64,000 bases of DNA from Acanthochlamys bracteata (GCA_019914995.1 CM034126.1:7445001-7509000); one strand, 5' to 3'; shown: positions 1 through 12,840, counted from the first letter of the stretch. Translations and numbers: made by a program. The notes: generated from the letters alone by a model not told the origin.

Positions 1-1
1 A

Positions 2-346
2 CTCAATGAATTGGAAGAAATTCGCAACGAAGCTTATGAGAATGCAAAGATTTACAAGGAACGCACAAAGTCCTATCATGACAAGTCAATTCAGCGGAAA
101 GAGTTTACTCCAGGTATGAAAGTTTTATTGTTTAACTCACGGTTGAAACTCTTTCCAGGAAAGCTGAAGTCAAAATGGCATGGACCATATGAGATAATTG
201 AAATCTTTCCACATGGAGCTATAGAAATCAAGGATCTCAAATCTGGAGCACAATTTAAGGTCAATGGGCATCGCTTGAAGCCATACTTGGAGGCCACCCT
301 CGCAATCCAAACTAAACCAACCCTCCAACTGCGCGATCCTACTTGA
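2..346 (+). pseudogene. Athila-type integrase C-terminal fragment
   Basis: Open frame of about 114 residues that enters from the left edge, so it has no true start here (the apparent start at 11 is an internal TTG). It covers the end of integrase: a helical stretch rich in Lys/Tyr ([18 protein letters not shown]), then the small C-terminal DNA-binding fold ([20 protein letters not shown] ... KWHGPYEI ... [20 protein letters not shown]) and a TGA stop region at 344-346. Integrase joins cDNA ends to host DNA. The catalytic core is not in the window, so activity cannot be judged. The same segment, decayed, recurs on the minus strand near 15430-15760. Confidence 0.85.
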
Positions 347-1611
347 CAAACTTCTCGTCTGGCTGAAGACGTTAAATTTAGCGCTTATTGGGAGGCAACC
401 CAATGCCTTTATCTCTAGTAGCAATTGAATTTTGTAAGATTTTATTTTCGTTTGATTTGATATGTTTATTATTTTTGAAGGATTCGGACAGAAAGAAGAT
501 TCACTATAATGCAAAGATTTGTTGCTGTGATGCAGTTGATGGAGAAGTTAATCAAAGATTCGGGCCATTTAAAAATCATAGGAGTTTTCCGACACCTCAA
601 TTTTTATATCCCTTTGCTTTATACATTGTTCATTTTTATCTTTAATCATTAAGGACAATGTCGAATTCAAGCTTGGGGGAGAGATAGAAAATTATGCATA
701 AACATCGAATGATAGTCTATCATCCATTTTTCAATAATGAGTTTGAACTCTCTTTCTAGTATTGCTTTTGAAACTAAAATCGTTATTGAGTTTGTTCGTA
801 TAGTATTCTTATTAACTAAGCCTACGTTCTTCTTGATATAGTACTGTATATAATTGATTTAATAAAATCTTGTCATTCTAGACAATGCAATTGAATACAT
901 TTTATAGGGATTTTGATTTCATAGTCTATAGCGAGTGATGACATCTATCACCATACAATGCGAGGTTTAGAGTTGATCTTAGTATTTTTTGTATTGTCTT
1001 GTTTTGTTTTCAATTCTTAGGGATAATTGAGATACAGAGTTATAAAGAGTCTTTGGAAAGCACAAGGGTAAAGAAAGAGCATTTAAAAAATTAAAAAAAA
1101 AAGCTCGAGTATACATTGTAAAGTGCAATGGTAAAGAAAGAGCAATTAAATAAATAAAAGAGCCGCAAAATTGGCCAATGCTTGAGTATACCTTGTTCTT
1201 TTTGAAGTTAAATGTGCTCTTGGTTACTTTGTATTTTGACGACTTCCTAAGTTTGAATTCATTCATTACAATATTTAAAATAACTTGGTGAATCTCTAAA
1301 TATTGTATGTGCAGTGGGGAGATGATTTCTAAACATATTTATGGACATTGAATTCTAAACTTCCTTCTAGTATGTTGCATATGTTTTAGAATGCGAGGTT
1401 GAGTTGATTTGATTACTATATAGTGCAATTAAGAAAGTTTGTAAGTGATGTTAATTTGTTTATTATGCTTACATTATTCTTTAAAAATTTTGGTTGATCA
1501 AGCTATACCAAGAAATTAAAAATTATGAGAATAAGTTGTGAAGAATGATATATATATAACTTTCTTATCATTTTGCTTGAGGACTAGCAAAAAATTAAGT
1601 TTGGGGGTATT
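347..1611 (+). other. Athila post-pol untranslated region with polypurine tract
   Basis: No credible gene. It begins with a motif shared with other Athila copies in this window (AGCGCTTATTGGGAGGCAAC near 379; its counterpart is on the minus strand near 15370). It ends in a G-rich polypurine tract, AAGTTTGGGGG, around 1597-1607, immediately before the LTR. The polypurine tract primes plus-strand DNA synthesis. Short open frames here are on random strands and look like chance. Confidence 0.7.
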
Positions 1612-2905
1612 TGATAATGTGTAATGTGATATATTTATTATATCTTATTTGTTATAATAAATATTAGATTTTTATTAAAATTCTATTTACAATATGAATT
1701 AATTTATTTTATTTTATTTTGTGAAGTATAGGTGAATAAAGAAGCAAATTATTGAAGGAATAAAATAAAAGAGCTAATCATGGAAGGAAATATTAAGCGG
1801 CGATCTTCATTGATGCATTTGACCAATCAAATCTAAATCAAAGATTTAGAATCAAATCTAGCATCAAATATAGCAACAAATCTACATCAAATCTAATCCG
1901 AATATCCTGAATATATCTTTTGCCTAATTTTATGGGAGGGAGTTCCACTATAAAAAAAGAGGTGAATGGAGAGCCAAAGAGGGCATCGAAGGAGGAACGA
2001 AGAGCCAACAAGGAACCGACGAAAACCTAGAGAGAGAGCCGAACGGGAGACAGAAGGAAGATCAGATTAGAGACGAGAAATTCTTCAGATTTGCGTTCTT
2101 CTCTTTTACTCATATTTTATTTTTCATATAATATTATTATGTGTAATATTAATATGAGTGGCTAAATTCTCTAAACTGGAGTTAGGATGAAACCCTAATA
2201 AATTTAATTATTTCTTAAATATTATGTGATGTATGGATTGTTGATTTTATGTGAGTCGTTAATTCTTGTTTAAAAGGATGTTTAGATGTTAAAGTTGCAT
2301 GCATGATTAGCATTGAGTTTGATATCTAAATTATTATATTAATTGTGTTTGCGAGGACCAATCGGAGCATAATTTACGAATTACAGGATTAATAATTGTA
2401 GTTAATATTTACTGGACCAAAGTGAATGTAACTACATGATTTATGATTTCGCAGAACCTAATGCATTATTAGTAATTTTTAAACAAGGAGTTAGAATATC
2501 ACTAGCGATAGGTGATTTTATACTGGACCAAAGTTAAAGTCATAATTAGAAATCGTATCTAAGAACAGGACCAAGGTGTTAGGTACAAAATCTTCACAAT
2601 CATCATAATCTATTATCATATTTATTTAAAGATTAAATTAGAGGCATTAGTGGTGGATTCTAAAACTCTAGTTATTTGCATACCTGTTTTCTCAATTCGT
2701 GCGTTACTCTTCGTTCTTAGCCCTCGTACACTTTTGATTCGCTTTCACAAACACAACTTTTGTTACTAAAAACTTGGATTAGAGTTAACAACAATCTCTA
2801 TGGAACAAACTCGTTATCTGTTATACGGTAGACGACAACCGTGCACTTGCGAGATAAACTAGGATAGAATTCCTAAGTTTTTTTTAGTTGGTTTTATCTA
2901 CATCA
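1612..2905 (+). repeat. 3' LTR, Athila family 1, copy 1
   Basis: About 1294 bp beginning TGATAATGTG directly after the polypurine tract and ending CTACATCA, so it has the usual TG...CA ends. A TATAAAAA-like box is near 1949-1957. Aligned by eye with the minus-strand LTR at 13319-14823, it shares many blocks (for example GGATTCTAAAACTC, TTACTGGACCAAAG-like and ATCATAATCTATTATCA). The 5-bp flank after it is AACAA; its partner is outside the window. Confidence 0.8.
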
Positions 2906-5900
2906 AACAACATCAATATCCCTAAGTCATGGCCACAATAAGGACGCATTAGCAAACTTCAAACTAGGAATGGATTCAACACAATAAGCTTCAAGGAGAC
3001 TGCACTAGAAACCAAATCCAGATAAAGCATAATCTCAGCTGACCCAATAAGTTGGACTCAAACCACTCAAATTAAAACGTGCCAGCTCTCTAAAACTTTG
3101 ACAAAATCTCTCTTAAATTACCAAATAGAATAAAATACAACTGCTTCGGACTACCAGAAGCCGACCATACTTATTACAAACTTCAAAATAAAATTAATAC
3201 AAGTCTAACTTAGTAGATACATTTACAACTCATTTACAATACAAAATCATATATGAGTAGCACAACTCCCTTAAAATCCACAGAATCACCTAAATGACAA
3301 TAAAGTAATGCGTCTACACTCTTAGCACAATACTCCAATCTAGCTTTGTTGGATCTGTTGATCACTCAAGCTCGTCTCTTCACAACTCCAGCTCCGCAAT
3401 GGAGATGAATAGCCTAAATGGCCCGTGTGACTTCGCGCTCTCAACGACAATATTACATCAATCAACAGCAACATATGTCACTCGACAACAAATATTCAAA
3501 AATCGGCGTAGTTGATGCGGTAAGAAATAGAAGAAAAGTAGAACGAAATTATTTGTTCCTAGGTTGAATTCCAACGATAGCATTGACGATAGAAAGGTTG
3601 CGCTTCAATCGCTTAGTTGTGATCAAATACGATTGTAAGATTGGTCACCAAAGACAATAGGAGCGATGAGAAGAAATCGTGTTAGAGACACGTGGTTGCC
3701 GCGGAGAACCGCAAGCACTGGATGAAAAGAGACGAGAAGAGAGATAAAAGAGAGGACACCTAAACTAAAGGCAAAATTAAAAGAAAAAATACATAGTGAG
3801 TTTTTGCTTTTTCCTGAATCGGCGGTAAGAAATTCCTCACGTTGTAAGGGGAAATAAGAAAATGCTATGGTTCCTTTATGATGTAGAGGATAACCAAACA
3901 TGGTAGATAAATCTCTTTACTCTATTGAATATCATAATACGATATACTCAAATCTTCTGCTGAGTCTTATAAAATACCAAAAAAAACTATGTTCCAAGAC
4001 CCGCTGGTTACAAGAATGCCAAACAAAAAAAAAAAATCTCAAATTAAATCAAAATTGATGTCCCTCCTTATTGGGCTTATAAGTAGATAATAGTACGAGC
4101 GCTAGCCTACTCAAGAATTATAATTTAGATAGAAAAGAAAGATCTATATTAATGAAAAGAAAAAAGAAGAAATACTAACTACTTTTAATGTAGGAACACT
4201 AGCGTATAGGCCACCAGTTTTGTTGGCTCAACGCGACATGAGCATGTGAACAGGGAAGGGCTCTCCACTCTACTGCTTGTTGATTGACTCACCACTCAAT
4301 TAACCAACATGCTCATTGCATCACCTTCATTTATAAAAAGATGCCAAATATGAGTGAAGAGGAAGTGCTTCACCTTTGTTAGAGAAGGTAACAAATTATT
4401 AGTCAGTGTTAAGTTACGGCAATTTAATACTAGAAAATGATTCACTGTTCAAATTATCAGTCAGTGTTAAGTCGACTGTAAGATAATTGATGCTTGACTG
4501 AAAGGTTACTATAGCGTGCACGAGGATATTACTAGAATAAAACTTGAATACAAGCACAAGAACATCACTAAATAGCGCAATAAGATTTTTACATGGTTCA
4601 ATACCGTGGTATCTATGTTTATATCACTTGAAAAATCTTTAAGTGTAATCCACTAGCGTTACCCAATGTATATCAGTAAGACTTGATATTTCACAAAACA
4701 CCTCTACCTCATGTTGAGACTTCTTATATGGACAAATACCACATTCTCCTACACTTTGCAAAGTCCATTCCATTTTAACCGTACAAGAGAGATCTCCAAT
4801 TAGTTGTTCGATTAGCTTATTAAGGTTTTGTCTAATTAGCAATGCTTAGTTTCTTGTCTTGTGTTCGATCATATGAAACCTTCAAGTTGATGCTCATTAG
4901 TCATTAAATCACATTGATCCTTCAAAATCTTGTTTGAATATGATTTGAAAGTCCCCTTAAAATAATTCAAAATGCACTTTCTTAAGAACATGTCTAATAG
5001 CATTTTTCATATATCAAGTTTGTACTATTTCATATGTGCTTTCAACAAATCTAAGATTAACATATTCAAATCATAAACATGATTACTAATTATATATTAT
5101 CATAAAAGTTACTAGTGATTTTCAACAACCTTCACGTTCCCCATTCTCCATTACTCGGGTATTTGGGAGTGCTTTTGGGTACTTCTCCTAAATGCACTCC
5201 CTTGGTAATAATGTTTTGGGATTTACGAGTTTAGATGATTTATATTTTAGAGAACTATTATATATATATAATTTTTATTGCTTTTTAAACTAAAAAAGAT
5301 AAACTCATTTTTTTCAAAAATTCCAAAATAAATTCTTTTCAATAAAGCATATTATTTTAAATAACTCCAAACATCTCCTTGATCCAATCAACTAGGTTAG
5401 TGTTTCGAAGAATGATCTTACTCAATCTCATCTTCAGTAAAACAAATAAATAAATCATACTCATTTTAATAAAGAAAATTTGATCCAACGTAAATACAAA
5501 ATTTCAATTGTAATAACAAGCTCAATTTCATCTATCTAATATTCACAATTAGAAATATGTTTGCTATTTCATAATGCTAATATTGAAATATTTTGTAGTT
5601 ATTTTAATCAACTAGAAATTTATTTTTGTAGAAGAGTAAAATTATTTAAAAACAATAATGTAAAAATAGAAGTTTGAAAAAAGGGATGTAGGTGTGGAAT
5701 ATTGTAGTAAGATATTATAATTTCTCCCATGATCTTTTTATAAAAACTATGTCTTTCTGAATCTTTTTCCATATGTAATTAATTACTTAATTTATTTCTA
5801 ATACATTATAGGAATTATTGAAATTAGTTAAATACATTATGCTTTATAATTAATAGTTATCACTTATTATTATTCAAAATTTTACATTTCATTCCCCATG

Positions 5901-6042
5901 CGTTCACTATGTGCATGCCAATCAATATAAAATTACCTTCCCTCTTTTATACTTACAAAATTCTCTATTTTAACTTCTTCTAATTTTTTTTAATTTGGAT
6001 GGCCATGTTTCTCAATCAAATCATGATTAGCATCAATATATT
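2906..6042. other. No recognisable gene
   Basis: About 3.1 kb of AT-rich sequence without a coding region I can support. Open frames at 3623-3901 and 4639-4842 on the minus strand have no recognisable domain. Near 4590-4620 the minus strand reads like a Ty1/copia LTR (a block around ATACCACGGTATTGAACCAT), but no ends or coding remnants confirm it. Two copies of TCAGTGTTAAGT lie near 4402 and 4462. Confidence 0.4.
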
Positions 6043-6052
6043 ATGATCACTA

Positions 6053-6107
<55 letters not shown>

Positions 6108-6150
6108 GTTGTTGTTGTTGTTGTTGTTATTATTATTATTATTATTATTA
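6053..6150. repeat. Compound trinucleotide microsatellite
   Basis: Uninterrupted ATA repeats pass into ATT, then GTT, then ATT units over about 100 bp. The open frame through it (6043-6273) is an Ile/Leu homopolymer artefact of the repeat. Confidence 0.95.
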
Positions 6151-6679
6151 GTTCACTTTAGAAAAGTGGAAAGTTATCAAAAAGTACCCTACTTGACTTG
6201 TGATGGAGATATCCTAGGACAGGATCTTCTTACTACCTTTTTAGTCAAGGCTAACTTAATGCATAACTCATGATACTCAAAACGGAAGCTACAACCGCAT
6301 TGTAGAAATATCGGGGAATAGAGATCTATGATGCTAGCATTCATCAGACAGAGCGGAACAACCAGAAAAAGAAGTATAGTTAGAAAGTCATATGATAGGT
6401 GGCAATAATATTGTATAATTTGAGGAGTAATTATAGGTGCAAAAATAGACAAACCGGGCCGACCCGGACAGGCCAAAAGAAGACACTCGGATGGGCCAGC
6501 TGCAAATTTTTTTGACTCGGCCCATTTGGCTATTACTGATTTTTTAAAAAAATAACTTAAAAAATTATTATTAAAATTAAAAATTTGTTACAAATTTACA
6601 TTATGTACATAACTATATATTTACTTGTACTTGGAATATTTTTATTTAAAAATAATCTAAAAATTATTCGGTCAGGTCT

Positions 6680-8711
6680 TTATTGTGAACTGTATGTTGC
6701 ATTTTTTTGACTGCAAGTTTCCAATCTTTCAGACAAGTTAGCACTTCAGTCATCCTACTAATAAGTTGTGTTCTCCATTCTTCAATTATCCTTCTGAATA
6801 CACCGTTGAGACATGAATAATCAATATATCACGTGCTAATTGAGAGAGTACTGAAAATCTTTGTTGAACGTGTCTTCCACTAGTTCAAAATATTAAAACT
6901 TTCTGAGTTTTCATCGTCTTCGACAACGACGGTATCTCCTTTAAAATATTTGTTCAAGTCTGAAGAAGATTGCGTGCTGCTTGAAGTTGAATATGGTATT
7001 GAATTTGATTCAGTATTTATGGAGATCAAAGACCAATTGATTGCTTTTTTCTTCTTACTTTGATGAGTTTGTGCCGTTGTCACTTGTTATTATTGATTCT
7101 TCAAATTAACAAACCTAACTTCGTAAAGAATATAAACTTCATATAGTTTGTTACGAGCGTTAGTTATTTATAATTGAATGTCATAAATATTCAAATACAT
7201 ACCAATATATGTAAGAGTATTAGAAAAGTACACAAACTTAAATCTAGGATCGAATATACAAGCAAAACAATAATATAAAAGAGGAATATCATATCAATAT
7301 TTTTTTAATTTGCTTGTCATTATTATAACTATAGGTCCAAGTAAATGATTTGTTACATGTGAATACAACATAGTAGCCATATTAAGAATTGAATGTAAAA
7401 CTAATGAAAAAATAGGATAGTAAAATACCAGATAATAAAACAGTAGCATCATAAAAATTTTCTAAAAACTCTACAAGTTTTTAAGCAAGAATTCAATGAG
7501 TTTCAGTAAATATATTGTTACCCATGATTGTATTATAAAAAATCATAAGCACATTTTTTAAATCTAAATTACTTTTAACATTAAATAAATAAAATTTCAT
7601 CTTAATAGCATATTAAGGTTGAACTTTTGGGGCTTCAGATATTCTGCTATGCAATATCTCTTAAATTTAGCTAACGTTGGTTTGAACTAATAATCTAAGA
7701 AATAGCAGTACGAATATAATTAATCTGTTCACTTACTAGTTGCATACCTGATTGTATAATCAAGTTGATAATATGACAAGCACAATGTTGATGTAGTAAA
7801 CTTCCTCCTATGTATGAGCTTAGATCCATCTCAAAAGATTGAATTACTTTGGTAATTGGTGAACTATTATCTAGTGTGTTGGAGACATTGCAGTTATTTA
7901 TACCCCATTCTTTAACTACACTTATAAATGCACTTAGAAATATTTTTATCATCATGTGTGAAATCAATAAGTCTAAACAAATAATTTTTTTTTGCATAAT
8001 CCATTGTGAATTTAAATAATGTGTAACACCACTTTATTATTATTATTTAGCTCTACCGCTCGAATATCAGATGTTAATGCAATAAAATATTTTAATGAAC
8101 TTAATTCAGATTTTAATATAGTGCGCATTTTATTGTTTCTCTTAACTAGAGTCTCTTTCAAAATGCTATTCATAAAAAATTGATTCACTAAAATTAATAG
8201 CTAAATCCATAACGCAAATCATATGGACAAGAGACTCCAGTTAAGTTAGAATCATAAGACCCTGCTTACAAAACCATCTATCAATATTGAAGTTGAGCTT
8301 GTGAAGGCTCATTTCCGATTTCATTCTTGGAAGAATATTCTTATTATGTATTATTAAATGTTCGATTTTTGCACTAGGATTGGTAGTTCAAAATTTTTTG
8401 TAAAACTTATATTTTGTCATTTTTTATTTGTACCATCATTTTGCATTGTATATTCAACGGTGAAATAATTTCAGCTTCAGAAATTTTGACTTTTGAACGT
8501 TTTATTGTTGTCAATGTCGATGCTGAGGCAGAACTATTTCCAACACTCGGAATTGGAGGACTTTCGTTGCATCTTTAATAGAAACTTCTTCTTTGAATTG
8601 GAGGAACTTCATCTCCTTTCTCCATACAATTAACATCTATCTTCTCCAAATTTTGATCGTCCATGCCATAGTCATCCATATCAAGATTGATGACACGAAT
8701 ATTTGGATCCA
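6680..8711 (-). pseudogene. hAT transposase (RICESLEEPER-like) pseudogene
   Basis: A start-like MDPNIRVINLDMDDYG segment (minus strand from 8711) leads into an acidic, Ser/Pro-rich N-terminus with an early stop. The core is visible at 7997-7695: an RNase H-fold segment containing SNTLDNSSPITKVIQ and GGSLLHQHCACHIINLIIQS, where the Asp after L is the expected catalytic position and the CxxH pair is conserved in the family. A Ser-rich linker lies at 7083-6880. The C-terminal hAT dimerisation domain follows (LSQLARDILIIHVSTV near 6850, TEVLTCLKDWKL near 6720), with the usual Trp replaced by a stop. Multiple stops and frameshifts: not functional. Confidence 0.85.
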
Positions 8712-8916
8712 TTTCAAATAACAACTATTTTTTTTGATAATAGAAGAAATGTGGAATTAAGAAATAAAGGAAGAAAACAAATATTTTTATAAATTTGTAT
8801 GATTTTGAGTCTTTGAGATTTGAGAATGAAGATGAGAATTGAAAAATGAAATTTTGTTGTATGAAAGTTGAATGAAGATAGGATGTATTTTTAGGTGAAA
8901 ATGCGAAATGGTAGAG

Positions 8917-8950
8917 ACAACGATCATGCTGACGTCAGCATGATCGTTGT
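8917..8950. repeat. Perfect 34-bp palindrome centred on TGACGTCA
   Basis: The two 17-bp arms, ACAACGATCATGCTGAC and its exact reverse complement, meet without a spacer, so the centre reads TGACGTCA, the consensus core for plant bZIP factors. It sits inside the hAT element about 215 bp from its 5' (right-hand) end, upstream of the transposase start on the minus strand, and is followed by a T-run. It could be a hairpin or a regulatory site; the function is inferred. Confidence 0.9.
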
Positions 8951-9173
8951 TCTCTTTTTTTTTTTATAAATTTTTTGACCTAGTCAAAGGTCAATATTGA
9001 CCAAGTCAAAGTCTTTGTTGATTGGTCACCACGATCAACAACAACAGTAACTGGGCATCCGCGGTCCGATTTTGTTACTGTTCGTCGGCCCAGTCAAACC
9101 AAGCTCGAGCCTACTAACCGGATAGTGGGCCGGCCCGTTTGGTTCGGCTAATATTTTCACCTATAGTAGTAAT

Positions 9174-9694
9174 CGGTGTACTCCAATTAGTGGGGGGAAT
9201 CTTTGACTCTAATGTACATACAGGGAATTGGAGGTAGCATTCCACCGATGTCAAGTCATGGACTGGTTCCTCCAGCCCTTTTTCTATGTGTTGGTGTTCT
9301 ATATGACCGACATAAGACTCGAGTTCTTAGATATTATGGAGGTTCAGTGAGCACCATGCCAAAATAGCTTAGAAGCCACATCAGATGGTCTTGGGATGAT
9401 TTTAGGTAGGGTGTATTCCCTTGGTTTGGTATATTTAGACCAACTTGGGAGGGAAGGAGACCCCACTACTTCTTGACTACTCTTATGACTTCCCACTATG
9501 CGAGAGGTGCATCTAACCCACCTACCCACTCATCAATCATGGTGGTCAAGTAACCTCCATAGATAAAGCCCTAATGTATTGTAATTAGGTGTCCCATCTT
9601 TAAGCACTTTGCAGGGCTAGGGGACAAACATACTCTTCAACTAACCTAATTCTAATGTGCAGCTCATTGAAACCCCCCAATCAGAAGTTGGGTT
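9174..9694. other. No recognisable gene
   Basis: Sequence between the hAT element and Ty3 debris. It may belong to the same degenerate retroelement as 9695-10650, but no motif could be read with confidence. Confidence 0.3.
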
Positions 9695-10650
9695 GTAAAT
9701 GCCACTACTAGTGCCAAGTGCTTTTTGGTGGTTGATCATTTCAACAAGACTAAAATAATGTAGAAAATAGTCAAAGGCGAGGAAGCAACCACGTCATTTT
9801 TTTAGCATGTTTGGAAGAATTTATTATTGTCTAATTATACTATTTCAAATGGAGAGCTGGTTTCTAAGCCACTTTGGGAGATTGCTAGGGGATGATGGAA
9901 CTAAGTGGATCGATGGATAGATAGAAGTTGTGACAAGATGGTACATCTTCTTCCAGGCTATAATTCGAAGCATCCACAATTATGGAATGAGAGTTTGCCA
10001 TCTCTCCAATTTGCATTTAATCGGTCGATTCACAGTTCCTCTCAAAAATCACCTTTACAGATATGTTTGGGCTATTTACCGCAGAGTCATTGATGTGTTC
10101 TGTATGGTGATGAGCCAAGGACTAGTAAAGAAGAGGGAACTAGGCATGAGCTAAAATCTTTCTAGAGATAAGAAGAAAGGTGCATCAAGAGGTTAAGGCG
10201 CAGCTACACAGCTCACAACATAAATAGTTGAATCGGCACAATCAACACAGGGTGAAGTGAACTTCCTCGAAGGTGAACTCATTTGGCTTCACCTAAGTAA
10301 AGAAGGTTTGGACAAGAACTAGAGGACTTTAGCAAGGCATGGAGGTTGAGCCAGAACCCCAAGATATCGAAGTAGGTGACTTCTTTAGAAATGATTGGAT
10401 GACTTGTTCTACTTTTAGAAACATGTATATTGAAAGGTACGAGAGACCAATTTGTAATGAAGGCATTAGAGGGCGGAGCAGGGAACCAAACCAAACGTAT
10501 CAATTGGGGTGGAGAACTACTATTGGCATGGAATATTGAAAGATTTTCTTAGTCCTATCGTCTTTGTCCAGAAGAAAAAGGTGGCAGGAGGAACGGAAAG
10601 CTGAGTTTGAAGAGAGAGTAGCCAAACATTTAGTGCTGTCAGGACGAGTC
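9695..10650 (+). pseudogene. Ty3/gypsy integrase relic (catalytic core to C-terminus)
   Basis: Translated across stops and frameshifts, this matches the order of a Ty3 integrase: a first-Asp region reading CFLVVDHFNKTK (9718-9755), a stretch resembling the second-Asp region (TISNGELVSKPLWE, Asp not preserved), then LQFAFNRSIHSSSQKSP (10005-10060), which corresponds to the core end. Near 10190 follows HQEVKAQLHSSQHK, the linker before the C-terminal fold. Catalytic residues are lost. No LTRs were found. This is an old, dead fragment. Confidence 0.65.
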
Positions 10651-11734
10651 TAGAACATGAATTAAATGTGGGGCCAATTTAGTTGGTCTATTCTCTTCGT
10701 TTGCAACAGAGATCAAAGGAGAAATTTTTATAAATGTACGTTTAAAGGTTTAATCTTAAAAAATAATGTAAACTGAATGCTCTTTATAAATGTACGTTTA
10801 TAAAGATCATTTCACCAAAATTTGTTTCCCACGAACAAGTTATATTCTCCCACCTATCTACTTCCCCTCTTTTTCAATCTATTCAAAATCGAAGGAACTA
10901 TTCTGCCCACCAAACTTAAATATCCTACAAGCCAATAGTACTTATCCATTAATACATCTATTTCTTAACCTTCCTACATTCTCAATCAATATATTTGTAT
11001 TGTATTTACAACCACTTTACATCGATAAATTCAACCATATATAAATTGCTACAGTGAGCATGTAATTATGAGACGCCAATTGTCGACTTTATGAGAAAGA
11101 CACAGTATTCATTATTTTAGCTCCAAGGTTACAGACGAGGATAATGTGCGACCGGGAAACATCCATTGGGATCATTGCTTAGCATCTTCCACTTTGTGCG
11201 ACCCCTATTTAGTAGTGTGTGACCCTACGCGAAAGGGAACCATTCATTGAACCGTTGCTCAGCATTGGGTGAGCTCAAGGTTGGCCAGATGATGAAGCAG
11301 CTTCCACTTCATGGGACCCCTATTTATCAATGTGCAATCCCGTATGTAATAAGTAATATGATAACCTATCATTGAAATGCAGGAAAGTGCGCATCCCTTG
11401 CTCTATTCAAGAAAAAAAAAAGTAAAATTGCAGCTTTTAGAGATGAGGAAGTATCTTCCACTAGTGTCACCCGAGAGCGTTGACTACCACGCAGTTCATA
11501 CTCAACATTACTATTTTCAGTTATCGTGTGCCTTTCCCATTGCAATTTTGCTAGTGTCAAGAAACTTGAATAGTGAAAAAATAGATAATAAAAAAATTAT
11601 ACAAACATATTATGCCAGAGCTTTGGAAGTAGAATAGAAATCTGAAAAAGATATATTTTTTGCTTTCACCATCTGATGCTTAGTTAGACATAATGACATC
11701 TCCGGCTAAGAAGGCAATAAGCTGAATTGGAAAG
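10651..11734. other. No recognisable gene
   Basis: No coding signal. A short block TTTATAAATGTACGTTTA is repeated at about 10727-10743 and 10783-10801. The frames at 11369-11637 show no domain. Confidence 0.35.
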
Positions 11735-11985
11735 CACAACGACACTAGCACAGTAGGAGTCCAAGATGACAATTAATATTACTCAACAATACTCAGGCAG
11801 TTACTATGTGCTTTCGACTTCTAGTTCGAAATCTATAGGGTGCTATAGAGTTTTCATACATCTCTGACGTACGACCTAGTGATCTTTGTATCGCTTTACT
11901 ATTCAATTTATAACAGCACCTATTAATAAGAGCATTTCTAAATAACTAACACTAACTACTCATTAATGTGGCACCTGCACAGTGC
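11735..11985 (+). repeat. Direct repeat, copy 1
   Basis: About 250 bp that recurs diverged at 13078-13318. Matching blocks in order include ACACTAGCACAG / ACACTAGCACGACAG, TCTATAGGGTGCTATAGAGTT / TCTAGAAGATGGTATAGAGTT, CAATTTATAA, ATTAATAAGAGCATTTCTAA / ATTAATAAAAGTATTTCTTAA and CTACTCATTAATGTGGCA / CCACTCATAATATGGCA. The two copies are in the same orientation about 1.1 kb apart, which could be LTRs of a small element or a local duplication. Confidence 0.7.
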
Positions 11986-12691
11986 GGCTTATTAATGTTT
12001 TGTCGCGTTACATCATTTTTTCAACTTTTCATCTTTTGAGAACCTTCACAGTATCTAGAAACTTACAAAGCTTGCCATTGGTTGTACTGCCAACTAAACT
12101 ATTTAATAGCTCAGCTATTGACCTCCACAACACATAATAAATATAAAGCAACCATATTTGACCCTAACTAATGGTCAAAGCAATGTAACACAGAGTCACA
12201 CAAAACTATGGGAAGCTCTGTGCGCCACTTTGTGCACGACCTGATTTGATGTGGTTGTTGTTGACATTCTTCAGTCGCTAAAATTCAAACTACTTGTAGA
12301 TTTGGAAGTGTTATCAGAGTAGTGGATGACCCCTTGTAGTTTTTAGGTCAACAACATAGTCAACATTCCTCTTTGTAGGGTTTTATAATCAATAACTATT
12401 GGATACTCAAATTTTATGATGATGACATAACTTCTTTGCAAATTAATTTTTTGAAATTCAGTAAATAATTGAAACGTTTCAACATATCCATATCAGAAAC
12501 AACAATTTCGCAGTTTAGTGAATTTTAGAATTTTGTATGTTTAACAAGTCGTATTAAAAGATGGTACAAATGTATTACAAACTTCTATATTAGTAGTGAC
12601 CTTCCTCCTCAAGTGTTAATATTCAAATTACTTGTCGAAACTCCATAGTTGAACATGTCCTCCATCTTGTTCCCCTTATCCGTTTTCTAGT

Positions 12692-12840
12692 GTATGTGAT
12701 GATCCTTAATGTTACAAGAATACCATTGTGGTCGAGCCTCAGCCTAGTGAGATAACAAACAAGTTTCAAGGCTAACGATTGACGCTATGTCAGTAGGCTC
12801 GACCTCAATGGTACTCTTCTCACTAAGAAACATCACATAA
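12692..12840. repeat. Imperfect inverted repeat
   Basis: The left arm (about 12692-12750: TATGTGATGATCCTTA ... AATACCATTGTGGTCGAGCC) and the reverse complement of the right arm (about 12785-12840: TATGTGATGTTTCTTA ... AGTACCATTGAGGTCGAGCC) pair with a few mismatches around a loop of about 35-45 bp. It lies between the two direct repeats. It may be a MITE or part of their internal sequence. Confidence 0.65.

Larger units (their letters stand above)
1..2905 (+). mobile_element. 3' end of an Athila-type Ty3 LTR retrotransposon
   Basis: The window opens inside the element. In order it shows the C-terminal part of integrase (2-346), a long non-coding post-pol region (347-1599), a polypurine tract (about 1600-1611) and a 3' LTR (1612-2905). 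The 5' half lies outside the window. The integrase wording ([20 protein letters not shown]) and the long spacer between pol and the LTR are typical of the plant Athila/Tat branch of Ty3/gypsy. A related copy lies on the minus strand at 13319-16080. Element identity is seen; the clade name is family knowledge. Confidence 0.85.
6432..9165 (-). mobile_element. Decayed hAT DNA transposon with terminal inverted repeats
   Basis: The left end TATAGGTGCAAAAATA and the reverse complement of the right end TATAGGTGAAAATATT form terminal inverted repeats. They are flanked by an 8-bp target duplication with one mismatch: GGAGTAAT at 6424-6431 and GTAGTAAT at 9166-9173. An 8-bp duplication is the hAT signature. 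Both ends carry GC-rich GGGCCGACCCGG / GGGCCGGCCC blocks, common in plant hATs. The interior encodes a broken hAT transposase on the minus strand. The 2.73-kb length is short for an autonomous plant hAT, consistent with internal deletion. Confidence 0.88.

Noticed and set aside
4530..4850. Ty1/copia LTR on the minus strand
   Set aside because: A single LTR-like block without ends, primer-binding site or coding sequence.
6043..6273. Open frame rich in Ile and Leu
   Set aside because: It is the translation of the ATT/GTT microsatellite.
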